Source: Photobacterium proteolyticum
Lineage (GTDB): Bacteria > Pseudomonadota > Gammaproteobacteria > Enterobacterales > Vibrionaceae
NCBI RefSeq assembly: GCF_001939735.1
Contig: NZ_MJIL01000095.1
Span: 17,635-81,634 of the forward strand
Direction of reading: 5' to 3'
DNA length: 64,000 nt
Below are positions 35,217 to 44,152 of the stretch, one piece after another. The stretch's first letter is position 1; each line of letters starts with the position of its first letter. The position numbers and the translations under genes are program-made. The notes beneath the pieces were generated by a model, which worked only from the letters and a program-made list of their open reading frames with translations, was not told where the DNA came from and made no database searches.

Positions 35217-36615
35217 CCCAATGTTGCTTTAGCTTACCACTTACCACATCGATTAGCGACTGAGTGCTGAGTGACAATCCAGCACTGTCTTGATTAATGA
35301 TTTTCGGGTGTTGGTCATGTTTTGTCAGGTCGTAGCTAAGAAATTGTTTGATATCGTTGAAATAGAAAATTACACCTGTGGCGTCACTTTTATTCGGAAT
35401 CGAGAAATACCCAGATGAAGAGACATTAAAGGAAAGCTCGTATGGATACTGGCGGATGATCTTTTCGGCATACGCATGGGTAAATCGCTGTTTGATATCC
35501 GCTGACTGATAAAGGTTTGCGAAGGGCTCAAGGGGAGAAACAGATAAGTTGAGCTTGCGAATAAAGGCCTCGGATTGTGTGTCAATGCGCAGGTGTTCAT
35601 CGAGAAAAGCTAAGCTGAGTACTTCGTCTCGTTGTTGCTCGATATGGGCCAGCTCTTGTTGGTAGCGGTGAAGCAGCAATGCCGATTCACGTTCGTTGAT
35701 ATAAGTTTTTTCTCTTAGTGCCCGTCGGGCCTGCGCAAGTTGGTAGTTTAGATTCTTGGGAAAATGTTGTGTGTTATTTGCCGTATCAAAATAGCCATTG
35801 AGCTTGGTCATCGCATGCCATATATCAGCTGCATAGCTATCAATCACTTTCGATGCCTTGTCTTTCAAAGAGTCAGGAAAGGGTGCTAGCAACTGATCAC
35901 GGTTAATGTATACACAGTTCGTTGTGACTGTTGTCAGTAGCTCTGACATCCCATGATATTGACGACAAATGTCATGCGGCCGGTTGTCAAAACTGAAACT
36001 GAGTTCATCTATTAGCTTGATGCTGGAATCATGGTTATTGATGGTGCGCTGTAATGCTTGACGAAATGCTGCTGAGAGTTGGTTATATCGACTAGATTGA
36101 GATTTTACCTTTGCTTCAAGTGAGTTAACTCTCTCTTGATAAGTGATCTCAGACGTTTTTAAAAAGTGAATCTTATTGCTTAGTTCATATATTGAATGGC
36201 GATAGTTCTTGAGATCTTTGTCGATTTGCCGCTGCATTCCTACTGCTATTGCGTCAACGTTATTGAGGTAACTGAGATAACGTTCCTTGGATTTATCCAG
36301 AGCGGTGATGAATGAAGCCGCTTCAGGTAGGCTTGTTTTCTTGAACATAGCCTTTAACTCGGCGAGATCACCAAGAAAGTTAGCGTGTTGCAACCAATGA
36401 TGTTCGAACAGGTGAGAGGAAAGCGTATGAATATGAGTGTATTCATCAGGAACCGATAATGGGCTGTGCTGCTTTGTTACGACAAGACCTGAAATAGCAA
36501 CTTCTCGATTGTATGGATTAATGCTCAATGAACTAAGATCGAGTTGGTTTTCAGTTTTGCATGCCGCCAGACCGTAAACAGCAGTGACTACGCATAACTT
36601 TTCAATAACATTCAT
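35209..36615 (-). CDS. Large hypothetical lipoprotein with coiled coils
   Basis: 468 residues, unrecognised. The signal peptide ends in the strong lipobox LAAC (Cys19 of the chosen start). Two long charged heptad-like regions predict coiled coils, one around residues 95-190 and one around 290-340. There are few other landmarks. The frame is open to 36684, but ATG 36615 gives a proper lipoprotein signal; an AAGG lies 11 bases before it. The base composition is AT-richer than its neighbours, possibly a sign of transfer. Confidence 0.65.
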   Translation of the reverse strand: MNVIEKLCVVTAVYGLAACKTENQLDLSSLSINPYNREVAISGLVVTKQHSPLSVPDEYTHIHTLSSHLFEHHWLQHANFLGDLAELKAMFKKTSLPEAASFITALDKSKERYLSYLNNVDAIAVGMQRQIDKDLKNYRHSIYELSNKIHFLKTSEITYQERVNSLEAKVKSQSSRYNQLSAAFRQALQRTINNHDSSIKLIDELSFSFDNRPHDICRQYHGMSELLTTVTTNCVYINRDQLLAPFPDSLKDKASKVIDSYAADIWHAMTKLNGYFDTANNTQHFPKNLNYQLAQARRALREKTYINERESALLLHRYQQELAHIEQQRDEVLSLAFLDEHLRIDTQSEAFIRKLNLSVSPLEPFANLYQSADIKQRFTHAYAEKIIRQYPYELSFNVSSSGYFSIPNKSDATGVIFYFNDIKQFLSYDLTKHDQHPKIINQDSAGLSLSTQSLIDVVSGKLKQHWAI

Positions 36616-36863
36616 ATTTACTGAAACCTTGCTGCCTTTCTTCTTGTTTTTGGAAGAGTGTACCGAGAAAATATCAATATGCAATTGATTTATATCGTTG
36701 TTTTAAAGGGTGAACAACAATCGCCCAATATGCTGTTGTTTCTGGTATAACTCGACTCGGAGAAATAAATCTTGTCAATGGCATCAGTTATTCCGCTTAA
36801 AAGTTAGCCTTTTGTTTTCTTTGTGTTAAGTTTAACTGGACGGACCAGATAAGGGTATTATTC

Positions 36864-37670
36864 ATGAATTGGAACAAATTGGAAGTGACGGAAGAGCAGG
36901 GCATTGTGACGGTGGCCTTAAATCGGCCGGAAAAGTTGAATGCGCTGGATATGGAGATGTTTCGTGAACTGGATTCGGTCAGTAAGCAGCTGAGAAAGAG
37001 AAAAGATATACGCGCCGTGATCCTGACCGGTAACGGAGGAAGCTTTAGTAGCGGGCTGGATATAAAAAGTGTCGCGACTTCGAAAAGCAAGGCTTTGCGA
37101 TTATTGGCAAAAATTTTGCCGGGGAATGCCAACCTTGCACAAAGGGTCTCTCGGAATTGGCGTCAGATCCCTGTTCCGGTTATTGCAGTTATAGAAGGAC
37201 GCTGTTACGGCGGTGGACTGCAAATTGTGATGGGGGCGGATTTCAGGTTTGTAACTCCCGACAGCGAGCTCTCTATTATGGAAGTCCGCTGGGGGTTGGT
37301 TCCGGACATGGCTGGATTACTGTCGTTAAGAGAGGTGGTGCCTAAAGATGTTGCGATGCGACTTACTATGACTGGTGAGATTGTCTCTGGTGAACAAGCG
37401 CAACAACTGTCATTAGTCACCGATGTCAGCGATGATCCGATGGCGGCGGCCAAGGCTTTTTGTCGCCAGATCTCGCAAGCATCCCCGGATGCACTGGCAG
37501 CCATTAAGCATACAATGAACCGCTGCTGGACTGGCAGTGAGCGCAACCTGTTGGCAAGAGAAACGTTTAGCCAAATACGACTGTTACTTGGGCGTAATTT
37601 CTTTATTGCCGGAAAGCGCCAGCGCTCCAAGAACAACATAGATTACCAGCATCGCCAATCGTTTTGGTAA
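36864..37670 (+). CDS. Crotonase-family enoyl-CoA hydratase/isomerase
   Basis: 268 residues. The crotonase fold is shown by ALNRPEKLNALDMEM near the N terminus, the oxyanion segment GGSFSSGLDIK, and the second GRCYGGGLQIVMGADFRF with the GG oxyanion pair. It acts on an acyl-CoA, most likely in beta-oxidation or a side-chain degradation pathway. AAGGG precedes the ATG. No other beta-oxidation genes flank it, so the CoA ester is unknown. Confidence 0.87.
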   Translation: MNWNKLEVTEEQGIVTVALNRPEKLNALDMEMFRELDSVSKQLRKRKDIRAVILTGNGGSFSSGLDIKSVATSKSKALRLLAKILPGNANLAQRVSRNWRQIPVPVIAVIEGRCYGGGLQIVMGADFRFVTPDSELSIMEVRWGLVPDMAGLLSLREVVPKDVAMRLTMTGEIVSGEQAQQLSLVTDVSDDPMAAAKAFCRQISQASPDALAAIKHTMNRCWTGSERNLLARETFSQIRLLLGRNFFIAGKRQRSKNNIDYQHRQSFW

Positions 37671-37760
37671 GCCAGGTCAAAGCGGGGAGCTACTTGATAT
37701 TGAAGCCATTCTAACCGTTACTGTCCTTGAATTGAGCTCGCTGGCCTCACTCTGAATCCT

Positions 37761-37784
37761 GCATCTTGAGGTAGCTTGGGTATA
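37761..37784 (+). repeat. 24-bp dispersed repeat, copy B
   Basis: It matches copy A (119-142) at 23 of 24 bases. It continues into TGGGTATATACCCA, a perfect 14-bp palindrome. Confidence 0.55.
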
Positions 37785-37791
37785 TACCCAG

Positions 37792-37815
37792 GCTCCTTGA
37801 AGTAGTTCGGGTATA
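37792..37815 (+). repeat. 24-bp dispersed repeat, copy C
   Basis: It matches copy A at 20 of 24 bases and lies 7 bases after copy B, giving a tandem-like pair in the gap before the rhomboid gene. Confidence 0.45.
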
Positions 37816-37878
37816 ATTCACTGAATCAGATAGAAAAACGCCTTATACTAACAGTATGAAACTTTTGAGGGCGAGCTG

Positions 37879-38448
37879 TTGAGACAAAGTGATAAAGACT
37901 CACTAATACTGATTGGCTTCATTTGTTTGTTCACCACTGCGATACATATTGCCAATGTGTTTTTTCGTGGACAGTTGAATGATTACGGGCTATTGCCGAG
38001 GCATTTTAGTCACTTCACCGGTATTGTTGCTTATCCGTTCCTACATGGCTCATGGGCCCACCTCATAAGTAATTTGGTTTCCTTCTCGGTATTGGGTTAC
38101 TTAGTATCTCGCTCGGGTTTAGCCCGCTTGATAGCAGTGTTTATGATCAGTTGGGCCGGGAGCGGTGTCGGGGTTTGGATTTTTGGCCGGATGCATTTTC
38201 ATGTCGGTCTCAGCGGTATTATTTATGGTTTGTGGGCTTATTTGCTGGTCTACGCCGTTATGTACCGCAGTCTTAAATCAATAGCAATTGCAGTCATTGT
38301 GATGTTTTTATATGGCTCAATGGTGTGGGGGTTCATCCCGGCTCATAGCTGGGTCAGCTATGAAAGCCATTTCTTTGGTGCAGTGGCGGGCGTTTTGGCA
38401 GGCTATATTTTTGCTCGACGTGATAAACAACGGGAACTCGTAACCTAG
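37879..38448 (+). CDS. Rhomboid-family intramembrane serine protease
   Basis: 189 residues with about six membrane spans. The catalytic dyad is Ser112 in GLSG and His164 in SHFFGAVAG, and an HxxxN pattern (His61-Asn65) adds the oxyanion part. It is short, with little cytoplasmic domain, like the bacterial RrtA/rhombosortase-size group; no target with a GlyGly-CTERM tail was seen in the window. It starts with TTG, with GAGGGCGAG upstream. It cleaves membrane protein substrates; which is unknown. Confidence 0.85.
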   Translation: MRQSDKDSLILIGFICLFTTAIHIANVFFRGQLNDYGLLPRHFSHFTGIVAYPFLHGSWAHLISNLVSFSVLGYLVSRSGLARLIAVFMISWAGSGVGVWIFGRMHFHVGLSGIIYGLWAYLLVYAVMYRSLKSIAIAVIVMFLYGSMVWGFIPAHSWVSYESHFFGAVAGVLAGYIFARRDKQRELVT

Positions 38449-38493
38449 TAGGGTGCTTGGTAATAAAACGATAGATTAAATATTGGAGCGAAT

Positions 38494-38832
38494 ATGTTAG
38501 TGACTTTTAGTTGCAAGGTGAGCGGCAACGTTGTCATGTTTGGCGATGTAGCTAAACAAATGCTGAGAATGATGGGACAGTGCGAGAATATTCCCGGTGC
38601 GATTGACGCTGAGCATATTTCGCTGGCGCTTTCTAATCTGCAGCAGGCGGCGAGCAGAATACATCAGCTAGAACTTGATTCCCGGGAGAACGGAGAATTA
38701 CAGGATCGGGAGGTCGACGCGTGTGATGAGCAAGATGTAGAGCCTGTGATTAGCCTGAACACACGTGCCTTGCCTCTTATCGACATGCTGAAAGCGGCAG
38801 AAAAAGAGCAATGCTACATCATGTGGGAGTAA
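38494..38832 (+). CDS. DUF1840-family protein
   Basis: 112 residues, cytoplasmic. The sequence FGDVAKQMLRMMGQ near the N terminus, the internal acidic linker and the closing LPLIDMLKAAEKEQCYIMWE fit DUF1840. The function is unknown. GGAG precedes the ATG. It follows the rhomboid gene by 45 bases, so the two may share a transcript. Confidence 0.82.
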   Translation: MLVTFSCKVSGNVVMFGDVAKQMLRMMGQCENIPGAIDAEHISLALSNLQQAASRIHQLELDSRENGELQDREVDACDEQDVEPVISLNTRALPLIDMLKAAEKEQCYIMWE

Positions 38833-38857
38833 CAGTCTGCATCGTAATATCACTGTA

Positions 38858-39499
38858 CTAATGAACAACATGCAGGGGAGCGAAAGGGTCATCACTGGGA
38901 TCATTGATCCAGATGTATTCAGCCTCTATCGCGGTTTTACGAGCGGTCTCCTCATCGAGTAGCTGTGCGATTACTGCCAGAGAGAGATCGATGCCTGCCG
39001 AGACACCGGATGAAGTAAACACCCTGCCGTCTTTAACCCAGCGGGCAACGGGATACCAGTTGATATCGCTGCCAATACCGGTAACCCAACGATAACGCTT
39101 TTTGTTTGTTGTGGCTGCTTTATCTTTTAGTATGCCAGCCTGCGCAAGCAAAGCAGCCCCTGTTCCGACCGAGCAAATGTAACTGGCATTGCTGCTCTGC
39201 TGCTGGAGCCAGTCAATGAGTAATGTATTGGTTATTGCCTGTTCTACGCCCTCACCGCCGGGAACCCATAAAATATCTGTTTTATGGGAGTTATAGATAC
39301 TGAAATCAGCAACTAGTTTGGGACCTTGTCGACTGGCTACCGGGCGACCTGACTGCGAGACGAACTGAATGTCAAAATGCTCGGGCAGGGTGCCAAACAT
39401 TTCAAGCGGGCCGGAGACCTCCAGCAAATCAAATTGGTCATAGAGCAATACCGTGATTGTAAATTGCGGTATAGATGGGACAGACTGGCTTTCTGACAT
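38858..39499 (-). CDS. DJ-1/PfpI-family protein (isonitrile-hydratase-like)
   Basis: 213 residues, DJ-1/PfpI fold without a DNA-binding domain. The nucleophile-elbow Cys is in ICSVGTGAALLAQAG, and the pattern VLLYDQFDLLEVSGPLEMF resembles isonitrile hydratase and GlxA-type domains. It could be a hydratase, a glyoxalase or a chaperone; nothing in the context decides. Cytoplasmic. Confidence 0.82.
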   Translation of the reverse strand: MSESQSVPSIPQFTITVLLYDQFDLLEVSGPLEMFGTLPEHFDIQFVSQSGRPVASRQGPKLVADFSIYNSHKTDILWVPGGEGVEQAITNTLLIDWLQQQSSNASYICSVGTGAALLAQAGILKDKAATTNKKRYRWVTGIGSDINWYPVARWVKDGRVFTSSGVSAGIDLSLAVIAQLLDEETARKTAIEAEYIWINDPSDDPFAPLHVVH

Positions 39500-39554
39500 A
39501 GTTATCCAATGAAATAAACGCTCGGTAGTTAAAGCATAGTGAATATATTATGAC

Positions 39555-39588
39555 TCACTCTCAATCCAAAAGTATGAATTGAGAGTGA
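39555..39588. terminator. Hairpin downstream of yfcC-like gene
   Basis: Perfect 11-bp stem TCACTCTCAAT/ATTGAGAGTGA with a 12-nt loop. It lies 21 bases after the stop of the minus-strand transporter gene. There is no T-tract, so termination is uncertain. Confidence 0.5.
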
Positions 39589-39608
39589 TAGATGATGTTG
39601 AGGTGGGA

Positions 39609-41144
39609 TTAAATATAAACGCTGATTAACAAGGTAGCGGCTGCCATCGCAACGAGAATGCCCAGTAGCGGCATAACAAACCGCAACCATTTATCGAAGG
39701 TGACATTCACCATGGCTAGTGAAGCGAGTACCAAACCGGTAGGCGTAATAAAGGCCATGAGCCCCATGCCGAATTGGTATGAGCTGACAATGTTGTCACG
39801 CGGAATCCCGACCACATCGGCCAATGGTGCCATGATAGGCATCGACAGCACTGCCAAACCTGATGAAGAAGGTACAAAGAACGATACGCCTGCGAACAGG
39901 AACATCATCACTACAATGAAGAGGCCTTTATCCATCCCCTCAACCATAGAGGCGCTGGCATGCAGAATAGAGTCACTGATCATGCCGCCATCCATCAATA
40001 CCGTTACACCTCGGGCAATTGCGATAATGAGTGCGACACCTAGTAAGTCATTGGCACCCTGAATAAACTCGCAGACAAACTCTTTTTCCGGGATCCGGTC
40101 AACCAGGGCAATAATGATGGCAGAAACAAAGAACAAGGTGGTCATTTCTTCAAACCACCAGCCGAGGCTGGATACACCGTATACCATAATGAAGAAGGTA
40201 CTGGCGAACAGAGTCAGAATAATTGAGTGACGTTTTTCCAGCTTAGTCGCCGATGCGTTGGTATCGATGTTTTTAAGGAAACGTTCTTCAATTTCTTTTT
40301 TCTGGTTATAGATCAGAGATTGGGTTGGATCTGCTTTTACCTTTTGTGCATAGCGGATGATATACACCATGCAGACAATGGTACCGGCAATTAACAATGC
40401 CATACGTGAGCCCAAGCCCAGGGTCCAGTTGATACCGGCTGCGTTCGAAGCAATGATGGTACTGAACGGGTTAACCGTCGAGCACATTGTGCCTATAGAA
40501 GAGCCAAGATAAATCGCGGCAAGGGCCACAATAGCGTCATAGCCAGCGGCAATAAAAATGGGAACGAGAATAGGGTAGAAGGCAATTGTTTCTTCGGCCA
40601 TACCAAAGCTTGTACCGCCCAGGGCTATTAAGGCTGTCACTATTACAATTAGCCATTTTTCCCGCCCTGTCATGACTTGTGACAGGCGGTTGATACCGGA
40701 GCCAAATGCACCAGAGTGATTGACGATACCGATAAAGCCACCAATCACAAGAACAAAGAACACGACATCAATAGACTGATACATGCCTTGAATCGGTGCC
40801 TGGAATAAATCCATGATCCCTTGCGGGTTAGGATCGACAGTGGTGTAGGAGTTAGGTATACCCACTGGCTTATAAATATCACCATTGACGAATTTTTCCA
40901 GGTCAGCCTTAATGCCGACACTGTCTAATGTTTCCTGTGTCGCGGGCAGTGTCTCTGTCTGGCCATCCGCATAGGTGATCATAAAACTATCACCTTCGTA
41001 GGACAGCTTGTTGTAGACACCGGCATCGACAAACCAAGTCAGCATTGCCACCAGCGCGGCAACGCAAAACAGTACTGTATATGCGGAAGGAAAGCTGAGC
41101 TTTTTCTTTGTCGGTCTGTCGACAGTAGTTCCATCGGTACTCAT
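39609..41144 (-). CDS. yfcC: YfcC-family inner-membrane transporter
   Basis: 511 residues with about twelve membrane spans, in the C4-dicarboxylate uptake/ArgT-like (DcuC) superfamily. The sequence GGTSFGMAEETIAFYPILVPIF and the final LVLASLAMVNV fit the YfcC group. A long periplasmic loop (about residues 45-115) follows the first span. YfcC substrates are not firmly known; related carriers take basic amino acids or dicarboxylates. AAGGGG precedes the ATG. Confidence 0.85.
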   Translation of the reverse strand: MSTDGTTVDRPTKKKLSFPSAYTVLFCVAALVAMLTWFVDAGVYNKLSYEGDSFMITYADGQTETLPATQETLDSVGIKADLEKFVNGDIYKPVGIPNSYTTVDPNPQGIMDLFQAPIQGMYQSIDVVFFVLVIGGFIGIVNHSGAFGSGINRLSQVMTGREKWLIVIVTALIALGGTSFGMAEETIAFYPILVPIFIAAGYDAIVALAAIYLGSSIGTMCSTVNPFSTIIASNAAGINWTLGLGSRMALLIAGTIVCMVYIIRYAQKVKADPTQSLIYNQKKEIEERFLKNIDTNASATKLEKRHSIILTLFASTFFIMVYGVSSLGWWFEEMTTLFFVSAIIIALVDRIPEKEFVCEFIQGANDLLGVALIIAIARGVTVLMDGGMISDSILHASASMVEGMDKGLFIVVMMFLFAGVSFFVPSSSGLAVLSMPIMAPLADVVGIPRDNIVSSYQFGMGLMAFITPTGLVLASLAMVNVTFDKWLRFVMPLLGILVAMAAATLLISVYI

Positions 41145-41495
41145 AACAACCCCTTTGTTAATTAGACTAGAATTTGAATGGTCAACCTAGTTTCTTCTGT
41201 GGATATAATTGTGAATTCTGGATAGTTGAACTGCTTTGATTGTCTATTTTTGGGATTTTATTGTAAGTTTGTATTAAAAAACGGCCAAATATCACAATTA
41301 GATTATTTCGTGTGCTAGGTGCTAAAAAATTTGAGACTGCGAGCAAACTTTAAATACCTGTCGGCATTGAGACAGGGGATGTAATGAACTGACTTGAAAG
41401 TGAAAAGTTGATGTGGGGGGCGATTGTTGATTGAGAAGTGAGCACAAAAAAACCTCCGTTTTCACGGAGGCTTTGCAAGCATGATTTTACTTGTC
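41145..41495. other. Intergenic region between yfcC and nucleotidase gene
   Basis: 351 bases. It holds the nucleotidase terminator at 41446-41472. The rest must contain the yfcC promoter, which I could not place. Nothing else was recognised. Confidence 0.5.
41446..41472 (-). terminator. Intrinsic terminator of nucleotidase gene
   Basis: Stem CCTCCGT/ACGGAGG with a GAAA tetraloop, followed by T7 on the minus strand. Confidence 0.9.
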
Positions 41496-43409
41496 TTAGG
41501 CTTTATTTAGAGCTTTGGCAATAATAAGTTCCCGCTCAATCTGCTCTTTAGCGGCCGCTTCAGTGCTACTGTTTAGCTTTTGCTCCATTTGGGCAACATA
41601 ACGCTTGAATTCATCATTAGTCGTAAAAATCTTATCTTTTACGTTAATGGATGCCGTATTGGTATAGCGGCCATTCTTGCTGCTCGGCACTGAAATTTTA
41701 CCTTCGTTGATAAGCGCCTTAACAATGTTGCGTTCTTTCTCAAAGCCTTCCAGTCCGCTCAGTGCCCAACGGTGCATTGGCTTGCCTTCGTACTTGCCGT
41801 TCTTCACTTCGGTCAGATAGCGGATGGTCAGGTTACGAATTGTGCCAGCGTCTTCACCGTATTCTTCTTCAGTATCGAACAGTACCGGGAAATCACGTCC
41901 TTCAAGTACACCGCCTGCTTTGGTGAGGTGTCCCATGCGGTAGCTATTCATACCGATACGAATAGGCGTGCTATCAGTGATTATGTTGCCATCGCTAAAC
42001 TTCAGAGATTTGATTCGTTGACCCGCAGGTTCTGTTAGGTCAATGGTGTAAGTAACACCGGCAAAGAAGTCATTGGTTGAATATTTTGATGAACGGCGCT
42101 CAGGGTTAAAGCTGTAGGTAACATCACCTTCTTTAACGCTATTAAAGTAACCGGCAGACCATTCCATGTAGGTCTTTAGCTCTTTGCCCGTCATCTCATA
42201 AACCGTGATCTCGCCACCGGCGTATTGGTAGTTGTAGGCAATATCTTTTGCCTTGATTTTGCCTACATCCAGTTCTGCATTGTCGTTATCGATCTGCAGA
42301 GCTATAACATTGGCCTTAGGCGCATAGTACATGCTGGCTTCCTGGAAAAGTGTACTGATGCCTGTATCCTGAATGTGAACCTGAGGAATTCCCTTGATTT
42401 CATTCTCTGGCACCAGATCAACACCGGAAAGTTCAGCAATTACACGGTTTGCATTTTCACGCAGGCGCTTATGGTAAGGCGCATACAACTCTTCCATTTT
42501 TTCGTCGGAAGCTGTGCCTTTAATTTTGTAGGTGTAGCTGTCTTTGTTCACCAGTGTGAATTGGCCATTTCTTTCTTCGAACTGCAGATCGACACGGGAA
42601 AGGGCACGGCCGTATTTGTCCGGCTCGGTGATAATGACGCCGTTAATTGTAACCTTATCAATTCGGGTATGCATGTGACCGGCTACGATAGCATCGAGTT
42701 CCGGATTGACGTTGGCAATGTCACGGACACCGGTTGCTTCGATGTTATTTTCATTGTCGATACCCATATGCGCGACAAGCACAATAGCATCGACTTTGTC
42801 GTCAATCTGCTTGATGATTTTTTTCACTTCGAGCGCCGGATTGGTAAACGTCACGCCTTGAAGACGGTTCGTGCCTTCGGCAAAGACTTGTGTCATTGGT
42901 GTATCCATACCAATGAAACCGATTTTAACACCTTGCTTTTCTATAATTTTGTATGCAGGCAGGAACGGGTTGCCATCAGGACGCTTGATGTTACCGCCCA
43001 GCGACGTGCCTTTAAACTGAGTCAATGAACGATTAAGTACATTAAGACCGAAGTCGAATTCGTGGTTGCCCAGTACCCAAATATCATAGTCCATTTCGTT
43101 GAAGCCCAGCATCATAGGGTCAACCGGTTCGTCTTTGAACGTCTCGACGAAGTTACCTTGGATAGTGTCGCCGGCATCAACCAGGACCACATTGTCCTGT
43201 TTTTCACGGATTGATTTTACCTTGGTAGCAATCTGACTCAGGCTACCGCGCATATTGAGTTTGTCGCTGGCGTAGTCCCATGGCATAAAGTGGCCGTGAA
43301 TATCTGAAGTACCAAGAATAGTGACATCAACGATGTCTCCATCTGCGGCAAAGGCCTGACCGGCAAGTGAGAGGCAGATAGCAGAGGCTAAGATATGTTT
43401 TTTCATCAT
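41496..43409 (-). CDS. UshA-like periplasmic 5'-nucleotidase / metallophosphatase
   Basis: 637 residues. The signal peptide ends at AGQAFA (residue 21 or so). The metallophosphoesterase domain shows TSDIHGHF, DAGDTIQGN, GNHEFDFG, VAHMG and AGHMHTR metal-ligand motifs; the C-terminal 5'-nucleotidase domain (about 340-560) includes the substrate-stacking region. It hydrolyses extracellular nucleotides in the periplasm, providing nucleosides and phosphate. The start could be either of two adjacent ATGs. The C-terminal tail with EEAAAKEQIE-like helices is longer than in E. coli UshA. A possible CRP site lies upstream. Confidence 0.9.
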   Translation of the reverse strand: MMKKHILASAICLSLAGQAFAADGDIVDVTILGTSDIHGHFMPWDYASDKLNMRGSLSQIATKVKSIREKQDNVVLVDAGDTIQGNFVETFKDEPVDPMMLGFNEMDYDIWVLGNHEFDFGLNVLNRSLTQFKGTSLGGNIKRPDGNPFLPAYKIIEKQGVKIGFIGMDTPMTQVFAEGTNRLQGVTFTNPALEVKKIIKQIDDKVDAIVLVAHMGIDNENNIEATGVRDIANVNPELDAIVAGHMHTRIDKVTINGVIITEPDKYGRALSRVDLQFEERNGQFTLVNKDSYTYKIKGTASDEKMEELYAPYHKRLRENANRVIAELSGVDLVPENEIKGIPQVHIQDTGISTLFQEASMYYAPKANVIALQIDNDNAELDVGKIKAKDIAYNYQYAGGEITVYEMTGKELKTYMEWSAGYFNSVKEGDVTYSFNPERRSSKYSTNDFFAGVTYTIDLTEPAGQRIKSLKFSDGNIITDSTPIRIGMNSYRMGHLTKAGGVLEGRDFPVLFDTEEEYGEDAGTIRNLTIRYLTEVKNGKYEGKPMHRWALSGLEGFEKERNIVKALINEGKISVPSSKNGRYTNTASINVKDKIFTTNDEFKRYVAQMEQKLNSSTEAAAKEQIERELIIAKALNKA

Positions 43410-43728
43410 TTAACTTATTATTGTCATTAAAGTTTAGGATGATGATTCTAAATCTAATACTTAGGGGCTAGAGTGATGGAGATCGCTAAAGTTATGCAAT
43501 GCGTATCTGTGTTTTATAAACTTGTGAGCGCTATCGCACATCACCTGATTGAATAATGACTAATCTGTCATTTAAGGCTCTTTTAGGATGAGGGGAGAGC
43601 TAGGATAGTGATGCTTGACGCGGTTAGTGATTTGAAATGAAGTTAGTGGTGAGGAACAAGAAACCTTGCGGAAAGAATCGGTTAGGACAACTCACGTTGA
43701 AGAAAAGTAAGTTGTCCAGACAAGGTGC
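43410..43728. other. Intergenic region upstream of nucleotidase gene
   Basis: 319 bases. It contains a CRP-like site at 43524-43538 and a weak hairpin with arms GGACAACT (43685-43692) and AGTTGTCC (43710-43717) just after the stop of the ABM gene. No gene was seen. Confidence 0.5.
43524..43538. promoter_or_regulatory. Candidate CRP site upstream of nucleotidase gene
   Basis: TGTGA-N6-TCGCA, one mismatch from the CRP consensus TGTGA-N6-TCACA, about 115 bases before the start codon. It suggests cAMP-CRP control of nucleotide scavenging, but a single near-match is weak evidence. Confidence 0.35.
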
Positions 43729-44079
43729 TTAGCCTAGTTTAGGTGCATCGTAGTTGCTTGGCTCATCGGAATAAACACAGACATTCCATTTTTCGGCAGC
43801 CCCTGTTTCGGCTTCACAGTGCTGGGCAAAAAAGCTCTGAATTTCTTCGCGCTGGCAGTGGGCCTCGAAGGCCGCCATATCGGCCCATATCTCATTGAAA
43901 GCTATCGGGAATGACTCTCCGGGAGCGAAATTGCTCGGAATGTGGCGCGTAACAACATATTGGATACAGCCATCTTCTCGCAGGGTGTTTGGCTCTAAGG
44001 CTTGCAGGGCCTGGAACAGTTCCTGTTCGCGCCCGGCCTTGGGCTGGAACTGGGCAATACAATAGACTTTCTTAGACAT
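43729..44079 (-). CDS. ABM-domain (antibiotic biosynthesis monooxygenase-like) protein
   Basis: 116 residues with a ferredoxin-like dimeric alpha-beta barrel. The pattern AQFQPKAGREQELFQALQALEPNTLREDGCIQY is typical of the YgiN/ABM group, which includes quinol monooxygenases and stress-related proteins. AAGGA precedes ATG 44079; an in-frame ATG six codons upstream contains this site within it, so I reject the longer form. The activity is unproven. Cytoplasmic. Confidence 0.8.
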   Translation of the reverse strand: MSKKVYCIAQFQPKAGREQELFQALQALEPNTLREDGCIQYVVTRHIPSNFAPGESFPIAFNEIWADMAAFEAHCQREEIQSFFAQHCEAETGAAEKWNVCVYSDEPSNYDAPKLG

Positions 44080-44152
44080 CGTTGATTTCCTTATCATTTA
44101 TGAATTGCAGTGCTTGCCAGTAAGTCTGAAAAGGGACATAGCAATAATAGAC

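Noticed and set aside
37879..38448. Rhomboid as a rhombosortase working on the M60 or M16 proteins
   Set aside because: Neither protease has a GlyGly-CTERM-like tail; both end without the needed membrane span and basic cluster.
39555..39588. Stem-loop as a small RNA gene
   Set aside because: A single hairpin without promoter or T-tract; it is more simply a 3' structure of the transporter message.
42225..43028. 267-codon plus-strand frame inside the nucleotidase gene
   Set aside because: Long, but antisense to conserved metallophosphatase motifs; its Cys- and Phe-rich sequence is typical of a shadow frame.
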